A stretch of DNA of 64,000 nt from Kitasatospora sp. NA04385 (GTDB lineage Bacteria; Actinomycetota; Actinomycetes; Streptomycetales; Streptomycetaceae): positions 6,325,001 through 6,389,000 of the forward strand of contig NZ_CP054919.1 of assembly GCF_013364235.1 (NCBI RefSeq), read 5' to 3'. How positions within the stretch are numbered: position 1 is the stretch's first letter; each line of letters begins with the position of its first letter. The notes below the pieces were generated by a model. It was not told the DNA's origin and made no database searches. It worked only from the letters and a program-made list of their open reading frames with translations. The translations under genes were made by a program, and so were the position numbers. Shown piece by piece: positions 53,648 through 62,127 of this stretch.

Positions 53648-54277
53648 ATGCGCGTCCGCAAGCTCGCCTTCGTCACCCTGACCGTCGCGGCCGCCCTCTC
53701 GCTCACGGCCTGCCAGGACGACGAGACGGGCGCCCCGACTGCCACCGCTCCCACGGGCTCCGCCGCGTCCACCGCGTCCACCGCTCCGAGCGGCAGTCCG
53801 GCGAAGGGCGGTGCGGCGTCCACCCCCGCGCCGACCGGTACCGGCGGGGCCGCGAAGACCGCCAAGTGCCGGACCGAGGACCTGACCATCACGGCCGCGG
53901 ACCGCACCATCGGCGGCGACGCCGAGAACACCGTGGCGGTCGAGCTGAAGAACCACAGCGGCAAGGACTGCGCCATCTCCGGGTACGCGGGCGTCGACCT
54001 GCAGACCTCGGCGGGCCCGCTGTCCGCGCAGCGCTCCGGCGAGCCGGTCGTCGCGAGCGTTCTGAAGGCCGGCAAGTCGACGTACTTCGGCATCAGCTAC
54101 CCCGCCAACACCTCGGGCGGCTCCGGCATCCGGATCACCGGCCTGGTGATCACCCCGCCGGACGAGACCCGGTCGGTCACCCTGGCCTGGCCGGGCGCCG
54201 GTTCGCTGCCCGTCACGGACGGCAGCGGCTCCCCGGTCAAGATCGGCCCGATGGGGAGCGCCGGCCAGGGCGAGTGA
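53648..54277 (+). CDS. DUF4232 lipoprotein
   Basis: The 209-residue protein has a signal peptide and lipobox (LSLTAC, Cys22), a Ser/Thr/Ala/Pro stretch to about 70 and a DUF4232 domain (KCRTEDLTITAADR, VAVELKNHSGKDCAISGY, GISYPANTSGGSG). It is anchored outside the membrane. Function unknown; the family is common in Streptomyces. Confidence 0.92.
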   Translation: MRVRKLAFVTLTVAAALSLTACQDDETGAPTATAPTGSAASTASTAPSGSPAKGGAASTPAPTGTGGAAKTAKCRTEDLTITAADRTIGGDAENTVAVELKNHSGKDCAISGYAGVDLQTSAGPLSAQRSGEPVVASVLKAGKSTYFGISYPANTSGGSGIRITGLVITPPDETRSVTLAWPGAGSLPVTDGSGSPVKIGPMGSAGQGE

Positions 54278-54623
54278 CGGCCAGGGCGTGACGGCCGGTC
54301 GATGCGGTCCGGTCGAGGTCGGCGTGCGCGGCAGGCCGTCCGAACGCGCCGGGCGATGTCCTTCCGGGCCGGTACGCGTGTTCTCCACGATCCGGAACCG
54401 CCCCCGAACGCGCGAGGATTGCGTCCCTGCCCCGTCGGCGCCCCTGCACCACCCCGGCACCACCCCGGCACCGCCCCTCGTCCGGCGGGCGGCCGGTCGG
54501 TGACGGTGTGCGCACGGGGTGCTTGCCGGTTTCCGAACGTCTGGTTCGCCTTGCCCGCCGCGACAGGGCTATCCTCTGGCCCAGGTTGCGGGCATGGGGC
54601 CCGGAAGGTGTCTGGGGGTTGGC

Positions 54624-55031
54624 ATGGTTGCCGGTCGCGTGGTGCGGTTCGACGGTTCGCGGGGTTACGGGTTCATCGCTCCCGACAAGGGCGGGGAGGA
54701 CGTCTTCCTGCACGTCAACGACCTGCTGATCCCCGAGTCCTACATCCGTACGGGCCTGGCCGTGGTCTTCGAGATCGAGGACGGCGACCGCGGCCCGAAG
54801 GCCTCCTCCGTCCAGCTCGCCCCCGGCGTCGACCCGAAGGCCCCGGTGGCCCCCCTCGCCGACCGGGTGCCCCGTAGCGTGGACGACGACGACCAGCTCG
54901 CCTCCGACGACTACCTCGACGACGTCACCGAGGCGCTCCTGGAGTCCGCCCCCTCCCTGACGGGCACCCAGATCCTCCAGGTCCGCACCGCGATGCTCCA
55001 CCTGGCCAAGAGCCACGGCTGGATCGGCTGA
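54624..55031 (+). CDS. Cold-shock-domain protein with C-terminal extension
   Basis: The 135-residue protein has the RNP motifs GSRGYGFI and DVFLHV in its first 70 residues; a helical extension of about 65 residues follows (DDVTEALLESAPSLTGTQILQ). It binds single-stranded RNA/DNA. TATCCT near 54570 is a possible -10. Confidence 0.92.
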   Translation: MVAGRVVRFDGSRGYGFIAPDKGGEDVFLHVNDLLIPESYIRTGLAVVFEIEDGDRGPKASSVQLAPGVDPKAPVAPLADRVPRSVDDDDQLASDDYLDDVTEALLESAPSLTGTQILQVRTAMLHLAKSHGWIG

Positions 55032-55050
55032 GACGCGGCCCGGGCGGCCC

Positions 55051-56055
55051 CTACCTGCCGCTGCTCCCCGTTCCGGGCTGCCGGAAGGCTCCCTTCGGGC
55101 CGGTGCCTGAGGTCCCCGTGCCTGAGGTCCCCGTGTCCGGGGCCCCCGTGTCCCGGTCCGTCGCGTGCGGGGCCGCCATGCCCGGGGCGACCGCGTTCGG
55201 AGTTCCCGCGCTGAGGGTTCCGGCGAGGAGGGCCAGGGCGGCGGCGGACGGGGTGGTGGGGGCGGTGCTGTAGAGCAGGAGGCGGTGGGTGGTGCCGTCG
55301 GAGAGCGGGAGGCTCTCGAAGTCGAGCTCGATCGGGCCGACCAGCGGGTGGTGCAGGGACTTGCTGCCGACGGCGCAGTCGCGGACCGGGTGGCGGGCCC
55401 AGAGCGCGGCGAACTCCGGGCTCTGAATGGCGAGTTCGCCGACCAGCTGGGCCAGTCTCCGGTCCTCGGGGTGGCGGCCGACGGCGAGCCGGAGCGCGGC
55501 GACGGCGGTCCTGGCGTCCTCCTCCCAGCGGGTGTGCAGCTCGCGGGTGTGCGGGTCGAGGAAGAGCAGCCGGGTCAGGTTGGGGCGGTCGGCGGGCCGG
55601 TCGGGGGCGTCCGGGTCGAGGTGGCCGGCCAGCAGGGCGTGGCCGAGGGCGTTCCAGGCCAGGACGTCGTTGCCCCGGTCGAGGACGACGGCGGGGACCT
55701 GCGGCATCGCGTCGATCAGGTGCTTGGTCGCGGGCCGGACCTTGGCGGGCCGGTGCTGCGGCGCGCGCCGGACCCGGGCGGGGCGGGCCAGGTCGTAGAG
55801 GTGGGCGCGTTCGTCGCCGGTCAGCCGCAGGGCGCGGGCGAGCGCGTCCAGGACGCCGTCGGACGCGTTGGCGCTGTGGCCCTGTTCGAGCCGGGTGTAG
55901 TAGGTGACGCTGACCCCGGCGAGCAGGGCGAGTTCCTCGCGGCGCAGCCCGGGCACCCGCCGTCGGCCCGGGTACGGGGTCAACCCGGCTTCCTCGGGGC
56001 TCAGTTGTGCACGCCGGTTGCGCAGGTACTCGCCGAGCGCGGTCGATGTCTCCAT
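55051..56055 (-). CDS. XRE regulator with MmyB-like ligand domain
   Basis: The 334-residue protein has an XRE helix-turn-helix (VPGLRREELALLAGVSVTYY, RLEQGHSANAS) and the MmyB/MltR ligand part (VPAVVLDRGNDVLAWNALG, FLDPHTRELHTRWEEDA). The last 55 residues are low-complexity (TGAPDTGTSGTGTSGTG). It is divergent from the MFS exporter at 56259 and probably represses it. Confidence 0.92.
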   Translation of the reverse strand: METSTALGEYLRNRRAQLSPEEAGLTPYPGRRRVPGLRREELALLAGVSVTYYTRLEQGHSANASDGVLDALARALRLTGDERAHLYDLARPARVRRAPQHRPAKVRPATKHLIDAMPQVPAVVLDRGNDVLAWNALGHALLAGHLDPDAPDRPADRPNLTRLLFLDPHTRELHTRWEEDARTAVAALRLAVGRHPEDRRLAQLVGELAIQSPEFAALWARHPVRDCAVGSKSLHHPLVGPIELDFESLPLSDGTTHRLLLYSTAPTTPSAAALALLAGTLSAGTPNAVAPGMAAPHATDRDTGAPDTGTSGTGTSGTGPKGAFRQPGTGSSGR

Positions 56056-56258
56056 GGCGTCCAGTCTGCCCGCGCGGGGCGGTTCCGGGGCCGGGGCAGG
56101 GTATCCCTGCCGGTGCTACCTTCCGCAGGGGTCTGGGTGGCCCGGCCGGTTCGATGGAGGCTCCTCTCGTCACCGGACGAACGCGGCGATCACGCGAGAG
56201 CTCGCCGACGATCGCGCCGAACGTCCGAACGCGCCACCCGACGAGAGGAAGGCCCGCC

Positions 56259-57683
56259 ATGGCGACGGCCACCGCATCCGAAGCGACCCGAACCACAACC
56301 CCCGAAAGCAAGTTGACGAAGCGTCAGCGAATCGTCCTGCTGGTCCTGCTGGTGGCCCAGTTCATGCTGGCGGTGGACTTCTCGATCCTGAACGTGGCGC
56401 TGCCGGCGATCGGCGAGGGCCTCGGGCTCCCGCTGGGCGGGCTGCAGTGGATCGGGACGGCGTTCGCGCTGTCCGCCGCCGGCTTCACCCTGCTGTTCGG
56501 GCGGGTCGCCGACCTGTTCGGACGGCGGCGGCTGTTCCTGCTCGGGCTGGCCCTGCTGGGGGCGTCCTCGCTGGTGGGCGGGCTGGCCACCGGTCCGGCG
56601 GTGCTGATCGCGGCCCGGGTCGCCCAGGGGCTGGCCACCGCGATGGTCACCCCGGCGGGCCTGTCGCTGCTGACCACGTCCTTCCCGGAGGGGCCGCTGC
56701 GCGACCGGGCGCTGGGCCTCAACGGGGCGCTGATGTCGGCGGGGTTCACCACCGGCGCGGTGCTCGGCGGGGTGCTGACCGACCTGCTGTCCTGGCGGTG
56801 GGCGTTCTTCGTCAACGTGCCGGTGGCGTTCGCGGTGCTGCTGGCGGCCCCCGGGGTGATCCGGGAGAGCCGCCCGGACGTCCGGCCCAGGCTGGACGTG
56901 CCCGGCGCGCTCTCCGTCACGCTCGGCCTGCTGTCCCTGGTGTTCGGCCTGACCAGGGCCGGTGCGGCCGGCTGGGGCGACGCGCTCGCGCTGGGCGGGC
57001 TCGGCCTGGGCGCCGCGCTGCTGCTGGTGTTCCTGGCCGTCGAGCGCCGGGCCGCGGCGCCGCTGGTGCCGGTGTCGATCCTGCGGCGGCGCAGCGTGGT
57101 GTGGGGCAACGCGGCGGGGCTGATCGCCTTCCTGACCGAGACCTCGCTGGTCTTCCTGCTGACCCTCTACCTGCAGGAGGTGCTCGGCTTCTCCGCCCTC
57201 GCGGCCGGCCTGTCCTTCGGCGTGCTGGGCTTGGGCACCGTGCTGGGCGGCGCCACCGCCGCCCGGCTGATCGCCGCGGTCGGCACCCGGGCCGCCCTGG
57301 TGACCGGCGGGCTGGTGCAGGCCGTCGCGACCGCGGCCCTGCTGCTGCTCGGGCAGAGCCACTCCTCGCTGTGGCTGCTGCTCGCGGCGACCTTCGTCGG
57401 CGGCGTCGGCAACATGTACGTCATCGTCGGGTTCATGGTCACCGCGACCTCCGGCCTGCCGGACCGCGAACAGGGCCTGGCCACCGGCCTGGCCACGATG
57501 ACCCAGCAGATCGGCATCACCGTGGGCACCCCGGTGATGAGCGCGGTGGTCGCGGCCCGGGCCGGCGCCCACCCGTCCGTCCCGGCGGTCCTGGACGGCA
57601 TCACGCTCGCCGTCCTGGTCAACGCGGCCCTGGTCCTGGTGGGCGTCCTGACCACCGGCTTCCTCCGCCGCCGCGCCTCCTGA
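56259..57683 (+). CDS. MFS drug exporter (DHA2-like)
   Basis: ATG 56259 lies behind AGAGGAAGG. The 474-residue protein has about 14 membrane segments (AVDFSILNVALPAIG, RVADLFGRRRLF as motif A, GFTTGAVLGGVLTD as motif C). It probably exports a drug or metabolite under control of the divergent XRE regulator. Confidence 0.94.
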   Translation: MATATASEATRTTTPESKLTKRQRIVLLVLLVAQFMLAVDFSILNVALPAIGEGLGLPLGGLQWIGTAFALSAAGFTLLFGRVADLFGRRRLFLLGLALLGASSLVGGLATGPAVLIAARVAQGLATAMVTPAGLSLLTTSFPEGPLRDRALGLNGALMSAGFTTGAVLGGVLTDLLSWRWAFFVNVPVAFAVLLAAPGVIRESRPDVRPRLDVPGALSVTLGLLSLVFGLTRAGAAGWGDALALGGLGLGAALLLVFLAVERRAAAPLVPVSILRRRSVVWGNAAGLIAFLTETSLVFLLTLYLQEVLGFSALAAGLSFGVLGLGTVLGGATAARLIAAVGTRAALVTGGLVQAVATAALLLLGQSHSSLWLLLAATFVGGVGNMYVIVGFMVTATSGLPDREQGLATGLATMTQQIGITVGTPVMSAVVAARAGAHPSVPAVLDGITLAVLVNAALVLVGVLTTGFLRRRAS

Positions 57684-57726
57684 GCCCCGCCCGTCCCCTC
57701 ACCCGTCCGTCCCCTCACCCGCTCCC

Positions 57727-57758
57727 GCCCGGCCCGCAGGCAGCACCGCGGGCCGGGC
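57727..57758 (+). terminator. Terminator after the MFS gene
   Basis: A perfect 11-bp stem (57727-57737 with 57748-57758) and 10-nt loop. Confidence 0.7.
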
Positions 57759-57890
57759 GCCGCGTCCCGCCGGGAGCAGCGGATCGGGAGGCGCGGCGGC
57801 AGGCGCACTCCCGGGGCGGTGCGCGCCGACCACGGGGAACCGGTCGGTGGTGTGGCACGGGTCGTGGGTGGGGGCTGGCATGATCGAGGG

Positions 57891-58619
57891 ATGGTTGAAC
57901 GAGTCATCGCCGCCTGCGACGGAGCGGCCAAGGGCAACCCGGGACCCGCCGGGTGGGCGTTCGTGGTCGCGGACGGGAACGGCGTGCCGCAGCGCTGGGA
58001 GTCCGGCGCGCTGGGGCGCAACACCAACAACGTCGGGGAGTTGACGGCGCTGCAACGCCTGCTGGAGGCCACCGACCCGGGGGCCCCGCTGGAGGTGCGC
58101 CTCGACAGCACCTACACCCGGGACGCGGTCACCAAGTGGCTGCACGGCTGGAAGCGCAACGGCTGGAAGACCGCGGCCGGCAAGCCGGTCGCGAACCAGG
58201 AGCTGATCCAGCGGATCGACGCGCTGCTGTCCGGCCGGGACGTCGAGTTCGTCTACGTGCCCGCCCACCAGGTGGACGGCGACCCGCTGAACGCCATCGC
58301 CGACAAGGCCGCCAGCGACGCGGCCCGCACCCAGCAGTCCGCCGCCGGTACCGCCGCCGACCTGCCGGTGCCCGACCCGGCGGCCGCCCCCGCCCCGCGC
58401 GCCCGCCGGGCCGCCGGTTCCGCGTCCGCCGCGTCCGCTTCGTCCTCCGGCGCCAACGGCGCTGCGGTGAAGCGGAGTTCGACGGGCGGTGGCGGCCGGA
58501 CGCTGGCCGCGAAGTTCCCCGGCCGGTGCCCGTGCGGGCGCTCCTACGGCAAGGGCGAGACGATCACCAAGGTGGGCGGCAGCTGGGGTCACCCGGACTG
58601 CGCCGCCGCCCACGCCTGA
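57891..58619 (+). CDS. Ribonuclease HI with C-terminal Cys/His motif
   Basis: CATGAT (57879-57884) lies 6 bases before ATG 57891, a leaderless layout. The first 145 residues are RNase HI (ACDGAAKGNPGP with the first Asp, NNVGELTAL with the Glu, RLDSTY, HQVDGDPLNAIADKAA). An Ala/Ser linker of about 55 residues leads to a C-terminal CPCGRSY...GHPDC motif that could bind zinc. It removes RNA from RNA/DNA hybrids. Confidence 0.92.
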   Translation: MVERVIAACDGAAKGNPGPAGWAFVVADGNGVPQRWESGALGRNTNNVGELTALQRLLEATDPGAPLEVRLDSTYTRDAVTKWLHGWKRNGWKTAAGKPVANQELIQRIDALLSGRDVEFVYVPAHQVDGDPLNAIADKAASDAARTQQSAAGTAADLPVPDPAAAPAPRARRAAGSASAASASSSGANGAAVKRSSTGGGGRTLAAKFPGRCPCGRSYGKGETITKVGGSWGHPDCAAAHA

Positions 58620-58780
58620 CGCCGAGCCCGAGCGGCCGGAGCAGCCCGTACAGCCCGAGCGGCCGCAGCGGCCGGGGCCGGGCCGGAGCCGAGGTCACCC
58701 CCCGCTCCGGCCCGGCCCCGGCCGTAGACCCGTCCTGGCCGTAGACCGGCCCCGGCCGCAGACCCGCCCCGCCCCCGCCG

Positions 58781-59263
58781 TCACTTCGTGGCGGGGAACG
58801 CCGCCCGGAGCACGGCGCCCCGGGTCAGGAAGGCGACGCCGACCAGCGCGAGCGCGGACAGCCCCTGCAGCACGGCGTACCAGGCCGGGCACAGCCCGGG
58901 GACCAGGTCGACGCCGATGACGGCGATCGGGGAGACCACCGAGAGGGTGCGCAGCCGGTCGAACGCCTTGGCGTCGCCCGCGCGGGCCCGCCCGAGGTAG
59001 CGGTGGAGCAGGAAGGTCGCCAGGAACAGGATCGCGCCGCGCACCCACATGAAGGCGCTGGTCTGGTGCCCGGTGGCGGCCATCACGGCGACGGTGGCGA
59101 GGACGATCGCACCGACCGCCCCGAACAGGGTGAGGCAGGTCCGGACGGTGTCGAGCACTTCCCCGGTCCGCGCGTCAGCCGGTCCGGCGGCGGTGCCGGT
59201 GCCGGTGGCGTCGATGGTGCCGGTGGTGCCGTGCGCAGCGGCGGTTTCGGTGGTGGTGTCCAT
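58781..59263 (-). CDS. Small four-TM membrane protein
   Basis: The 160-residue protein has a Thr/Ala-rich N-terminus and four hydrophobic segments (CLTLFGAVGAIVLATVAV, AFMWVRGAILFLATFLL, LSVVSPIAVIGVDLV, VLQGLSALALVGVAFL). Family not recognised. Its promoter shares the palindromic element of the kinase operon at 30677, so it is probably a target of the response regulator at 28660. Confidence 0.8.
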   Translation of the reverse strand: MDTTTETAAAHGTTGTIDATGTGTAAGPADARTGEVLDTVRTCLTLFGAVGAIVLATVAVMAATGHQTSAFMWVRGAILFLATFLLHRYLGRARAGDAKAFDRLRTLSVVSPIAVIGVDLVPGLCPAWYAVLQGLSALALVGVAFLTRGAVLRAAFPATK

Positions 59264-59305
59264 GGTGCCGGGCTCCCCGCGTCTCGTGGTGTCGGTGTGC
59301 CATCG

Positions 59306-59372
59306 ACGCTACGGAGCGCGCGGCCGCCCCGACATGGGCCTGCCCGTACGACCGGGTGGGTCTGGACCCACC
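59306..59372 (-). promoter_or_regulatory. Second copy of the kinase-operon operator and promoter
   Basis: The element 59331-59372 (GACATGGGCCTGCCCGTACG, later GGTGGGTC and GACCCACC) matches the element at 30770-30811. On the minus strand a -10 TAGCGT (59306-59311) follows at 19 bp, against 20 bp at the first site. Confidence 0.65.
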
Positions 59373-59476
59373 TTCCACGGGGTTTGTCCGGGCCGCCGCC
59401 GGTGTGCCAGATTGCCACGGAGCGCGTGCTCCCGCATCCGCACCGTCACCCTAGCGAATCCGACGAAAAGGACCCC

Positions 59477-61318
59477 ATGACCACCGAGACGCTGGAGTTC
59501 CAGGCCGAGGCACGGCAGCTGCTGCAGTTGATGGTCCACTCGATCTACTCGAACAAGGACGTCTTCCTGCGCGAGCTGATCTCCAACGCCTCGGACGCCC
59601 TGGACAAGCGGCGCCTGGCCGGACTCACCGAGGAGCGGCTGCGCGCCGACGACCTGCACATCGCCCTCGCCCTCGACCCGGACGCCCGCACGCTGACCGT
59701 CCGCGACAACGGCATCGGCATGACCCGTGACGAGGTCGTCGGCCTGATCGGCACCATCGCCCGCTCCGGCACCGCCGAGACGCTGCGCCGCCTGCGCGAG
59801 AGCAAGGAACCCGCCGAGCTGATCGGCCAGTTCGGCGTCGGCTTCTACTCGACCTTCATGGTCGCCGACCGGGTCACCCTGGTCACCCGCAAGGCGGGCG
59901 AGCCCACCGGCATCCGCTGGGAGTCGGCCGGCGAGGGCACCTACACGGTCGAGACGGTCGAGGACGCGCCCGAGGGCACCTCGGTCACCGTCCACCTGCG
60001 CCCCGAGGACGACGAGGACGGGCTGCACGACTACACCGACCTGGCCACCGTCCGGCGGATCGTCAAGCGCTACTCGGACTTCATCGCCTTCCCGATCCGG
60101 GCCGCCGCCCCCGACGGCGGCGAGCAGACCCTCAACTCGATGAAGGCGCTCTGGGCCCGCCCGCGCTCCGAGGTCGCCGACGAGGAGTACCGCGAGTTCT
60201 ACCGGCACATCGCGCACGACTGGACCGACCCGCTGGAGACCATCCGGATGCGGGCCGAGGGCACCTTCGAGTACGAGGCGCTGCTGTTCGTCCCGGCCCG
60301 CCGCCCGCACGACCTGTTCCAGCGCGACGGCCGCCACGGCGTCCAGCTGTACGTCAAGCGGGTGTTCATCATGGAGGACAGCCGCGAACTGCTCCCCGAC
60401 CACCTGCGCTTCGTCAAGGGCGTGGTGGACGCCGCGGACCTGTCGCTGAACATCTCCCGCGAGATCCTCCAGCAGGACCGGCACATCCAGCTGATCCGCC
60501 GCCGCCTCGCCAAGAAGGTGATGGCCACCATCAAGGAGATGATGACCGGCGACGCCGACAAGTACCGCACCTTCTGGCGCGAGTTCGGCCCCGCCGTCAA
60601 GGAGGGCCTGCTCGACCCGGCCGAGGACCGCAAGGCCATCCTCGACGTCGCCTCCTTCGCCAGCACCGCCGGCGAGGAGCCGGTCGGCCTGGCCGACTAC
60701 GTCGCCCGGATGAAGGACGGCCAGGACAAGATCTACTACATGACCGGCGAGAGCCGCGCCCAGGTCGAGAACTCCCCGCACCTGGAGGCGTTCCGGGCCA
60801 AGGGGTACGAGGTCCTGCTGCTCACCGACCCGGTGGACGAGATCTGGGTCGAGGGCGTCCCCGAGTACGAGGGCCGGGAGTTCAGCTCGGTCGCCCGCGG
60901 CGCCGTCGACCTGCCCGCCGAGGAGGTCTCCGAGGAGCGCGCCGGTGCCTACGCGCCGCTGCTCGGCTGGCTGGGCGAGACGCTCGCCGAGGTCAAGGAC
61001 GTCCGGCTGACCAGCCGCCTCACCAACTCGCCGGCCTGCCTGGTCAGCGACGCCGACGGGCTCACCCCCACCCTGGAGAAGATGTACCGGGCGATGGGCC
61101 AGGACGTCCCGGCCGCCCGGCGGATCCTCGAACTCAACCCCGACCACCCCCTGGTCGCCGCCCTGCGCACCGCGCACGAGGAGCGCGCCGACGATCCGGC
61201 TCTGACCGAGACCGCCGAACTCCTCTACGGCACCGCCCTGCTGGCCGAGGGCGGCGACCTCGCCGACCCGGCCCGCTTCGCCAAGCTGCTCGCCGACCGG
61301 CTGGCCCGCACGGTCTGA
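59477..61318 (+). CDS. htpG: Molecular chaperone HtpG (Hsp90)
   Basis: The 613-residue protein has the GHKL ATPase domain (ELISNASDALDK, VRDNGIGMT, GQFGVGFYS), the middle domain (LYVKRVFIMED, GVVDAADLSLNISREILQ) and the C-terminal dimerisation part. Length is normal for bacterial HtpG. The promoter region is shared with the divergent membrane protein gene at 59263. A strong terminator follows. Confidence 0.98.
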   Translation: MTTETLEFQAEARQLLQLMVHSIYSNKDVFLRELISNASDALDKRRLAGLTEERLRADDLHIALALDPDARTLTVRDNGIGMTRDEVVGLIGTIARSGTAETLRRLRESKEPAELIGQFGVGFYSTFMVADRVTLVTRKAGEPTGIRWESAGEGTYTVETVEDAPEGTSVTVHLRPEDDEDGLHDYTDLATVRRIVKRYSDFIAFPIRAAAPDGGEQTLNSMKALWARPRSEVADEEYREFYRHIAHDWTDPLETIRMRAEGTFEYEALLFVPARRPHDLFQRDGRHGVQLYVKRVFIMEDSRELLPDHLRFVKGVVDAADLSLNISREILQQDRHIQLIRRRLAKKVMATIKEMMTGDADKYRTFWREFGPAVKEGLLDPAEDRKAILDVASFASTAGEEPVGLADYVARMKDGQDKIYYMTGESRAQVENSPHLEAFRAKGYEVLLLTDPVDEIWVEGVPEYEGREFSSVARGAVDLPAEEVSEERAGAYAPLLGWLGETLAEVKDVRLTSRLTNSPACLVSDADGLTPTLEKMYRAMGQDVPAARRILELNPDHPLVAALRTAHEERADDPALTETAELLYGTALLAEGGDLADPARFAKLLADRLARTV

Positions 61319-61333
61319 CACCCCCGGCCGCGA

Positions 61334-61363
61334 CCCCGCCCCCGTCCACTCCCGGGGGCGGGG
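61334..61363 (+). terminator. htpG terminator
   Basis: A perfect 11-bp stem (61334-61344 with 61353-61363) and 8-nt loop, 15 bases past the stop. Confidence 0.85.
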
Positions 61364-61364
61364 C

Positions 61365-61943
61365 CGTGGCTCCTTCGTCACCGCGCGCGCTGGTGAACTG
61401 CGCCTGGACGGGCGGAAGTTCCGCTCGCTGGTCAACAACTGGCCCGACTACGGCGGCATGCAGCAGTACGTCTGCTGGTTCCTCGGCCTCGCCGACGACT
61501 CCTATGGCCACGGCACCAACCGCGACAGGTTCTACACCGACGCCAACTGCCGCAAGGCGTACCGGGCCTGGGCCAAGCACGTGATCCGGCGCCGCGACCG
61601 GCACACCGGCCTGCGCTACGCCGACGACCCCGCCGTGATGGCCTGGGAGCTCACCGACGAGCCGCGCTGCCGCAGCGACAAGTCCGGTGCCACGCTGCTC
61701 GGTTGGGCCCGCGAGGTGAGCGCCTACGTGAAGTCGCCGGCCCCGCGCCGGCTGCTCGCCGTCGGCCGCAGGCTCGGAAAGCCCGTCGTCGTCGAGGAGT
61801 TCGGCCGCCGGGTCGACGACGGCTCGTTCTACCCCGACTACGACGGCCACCGCGTGATGTGGAACAACGACCCGGCCAACCCCACCCGCACCACCGCGCA
61901 GCTGTTCGCCGCCCACGCGAAGGCGATGACCGCAGCGCACTGA
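61365..61943 (+). pseudogene. GH5 endo-beta-mannanase remnant
   Basis: One open frame without a start codon reads SFVTARAGELRLDGRKFR, the usual N-terminus of mature GH5 mannanases, then jumps to LVNNWPDYGGMQQYV, and on to AVMAWELTDEPRC with the acid/base Glu. A second jump joins YVKS to LLAVGRR and GKPVVVEEFG with the nucleophile Glu. So about 70 residues are lost at the first join and a similar number at the second, both in frame. The signal peptide is missing; the htpG terminator is at its place. It cannot be a working enzyme. Confidence 0.8.
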
Positions 61944-62127
61944 CCGGGTGCGGGCGGGCCCCGGCGGAACTCCCGCCGTCCTTCCCGTTCATGAGAATTC
62001 CGCCCGCCGCCGTCACGATCCGGCTCCTCGTGACGGCCGTCACAGGGGTGCGGGTGAAACGTGTGGTGGGGTGGGGGACGTCTGAGCTGTGGGCAGGGGA
62101 CGCCCCCGCAAGGGAATCGGAGTGTTG

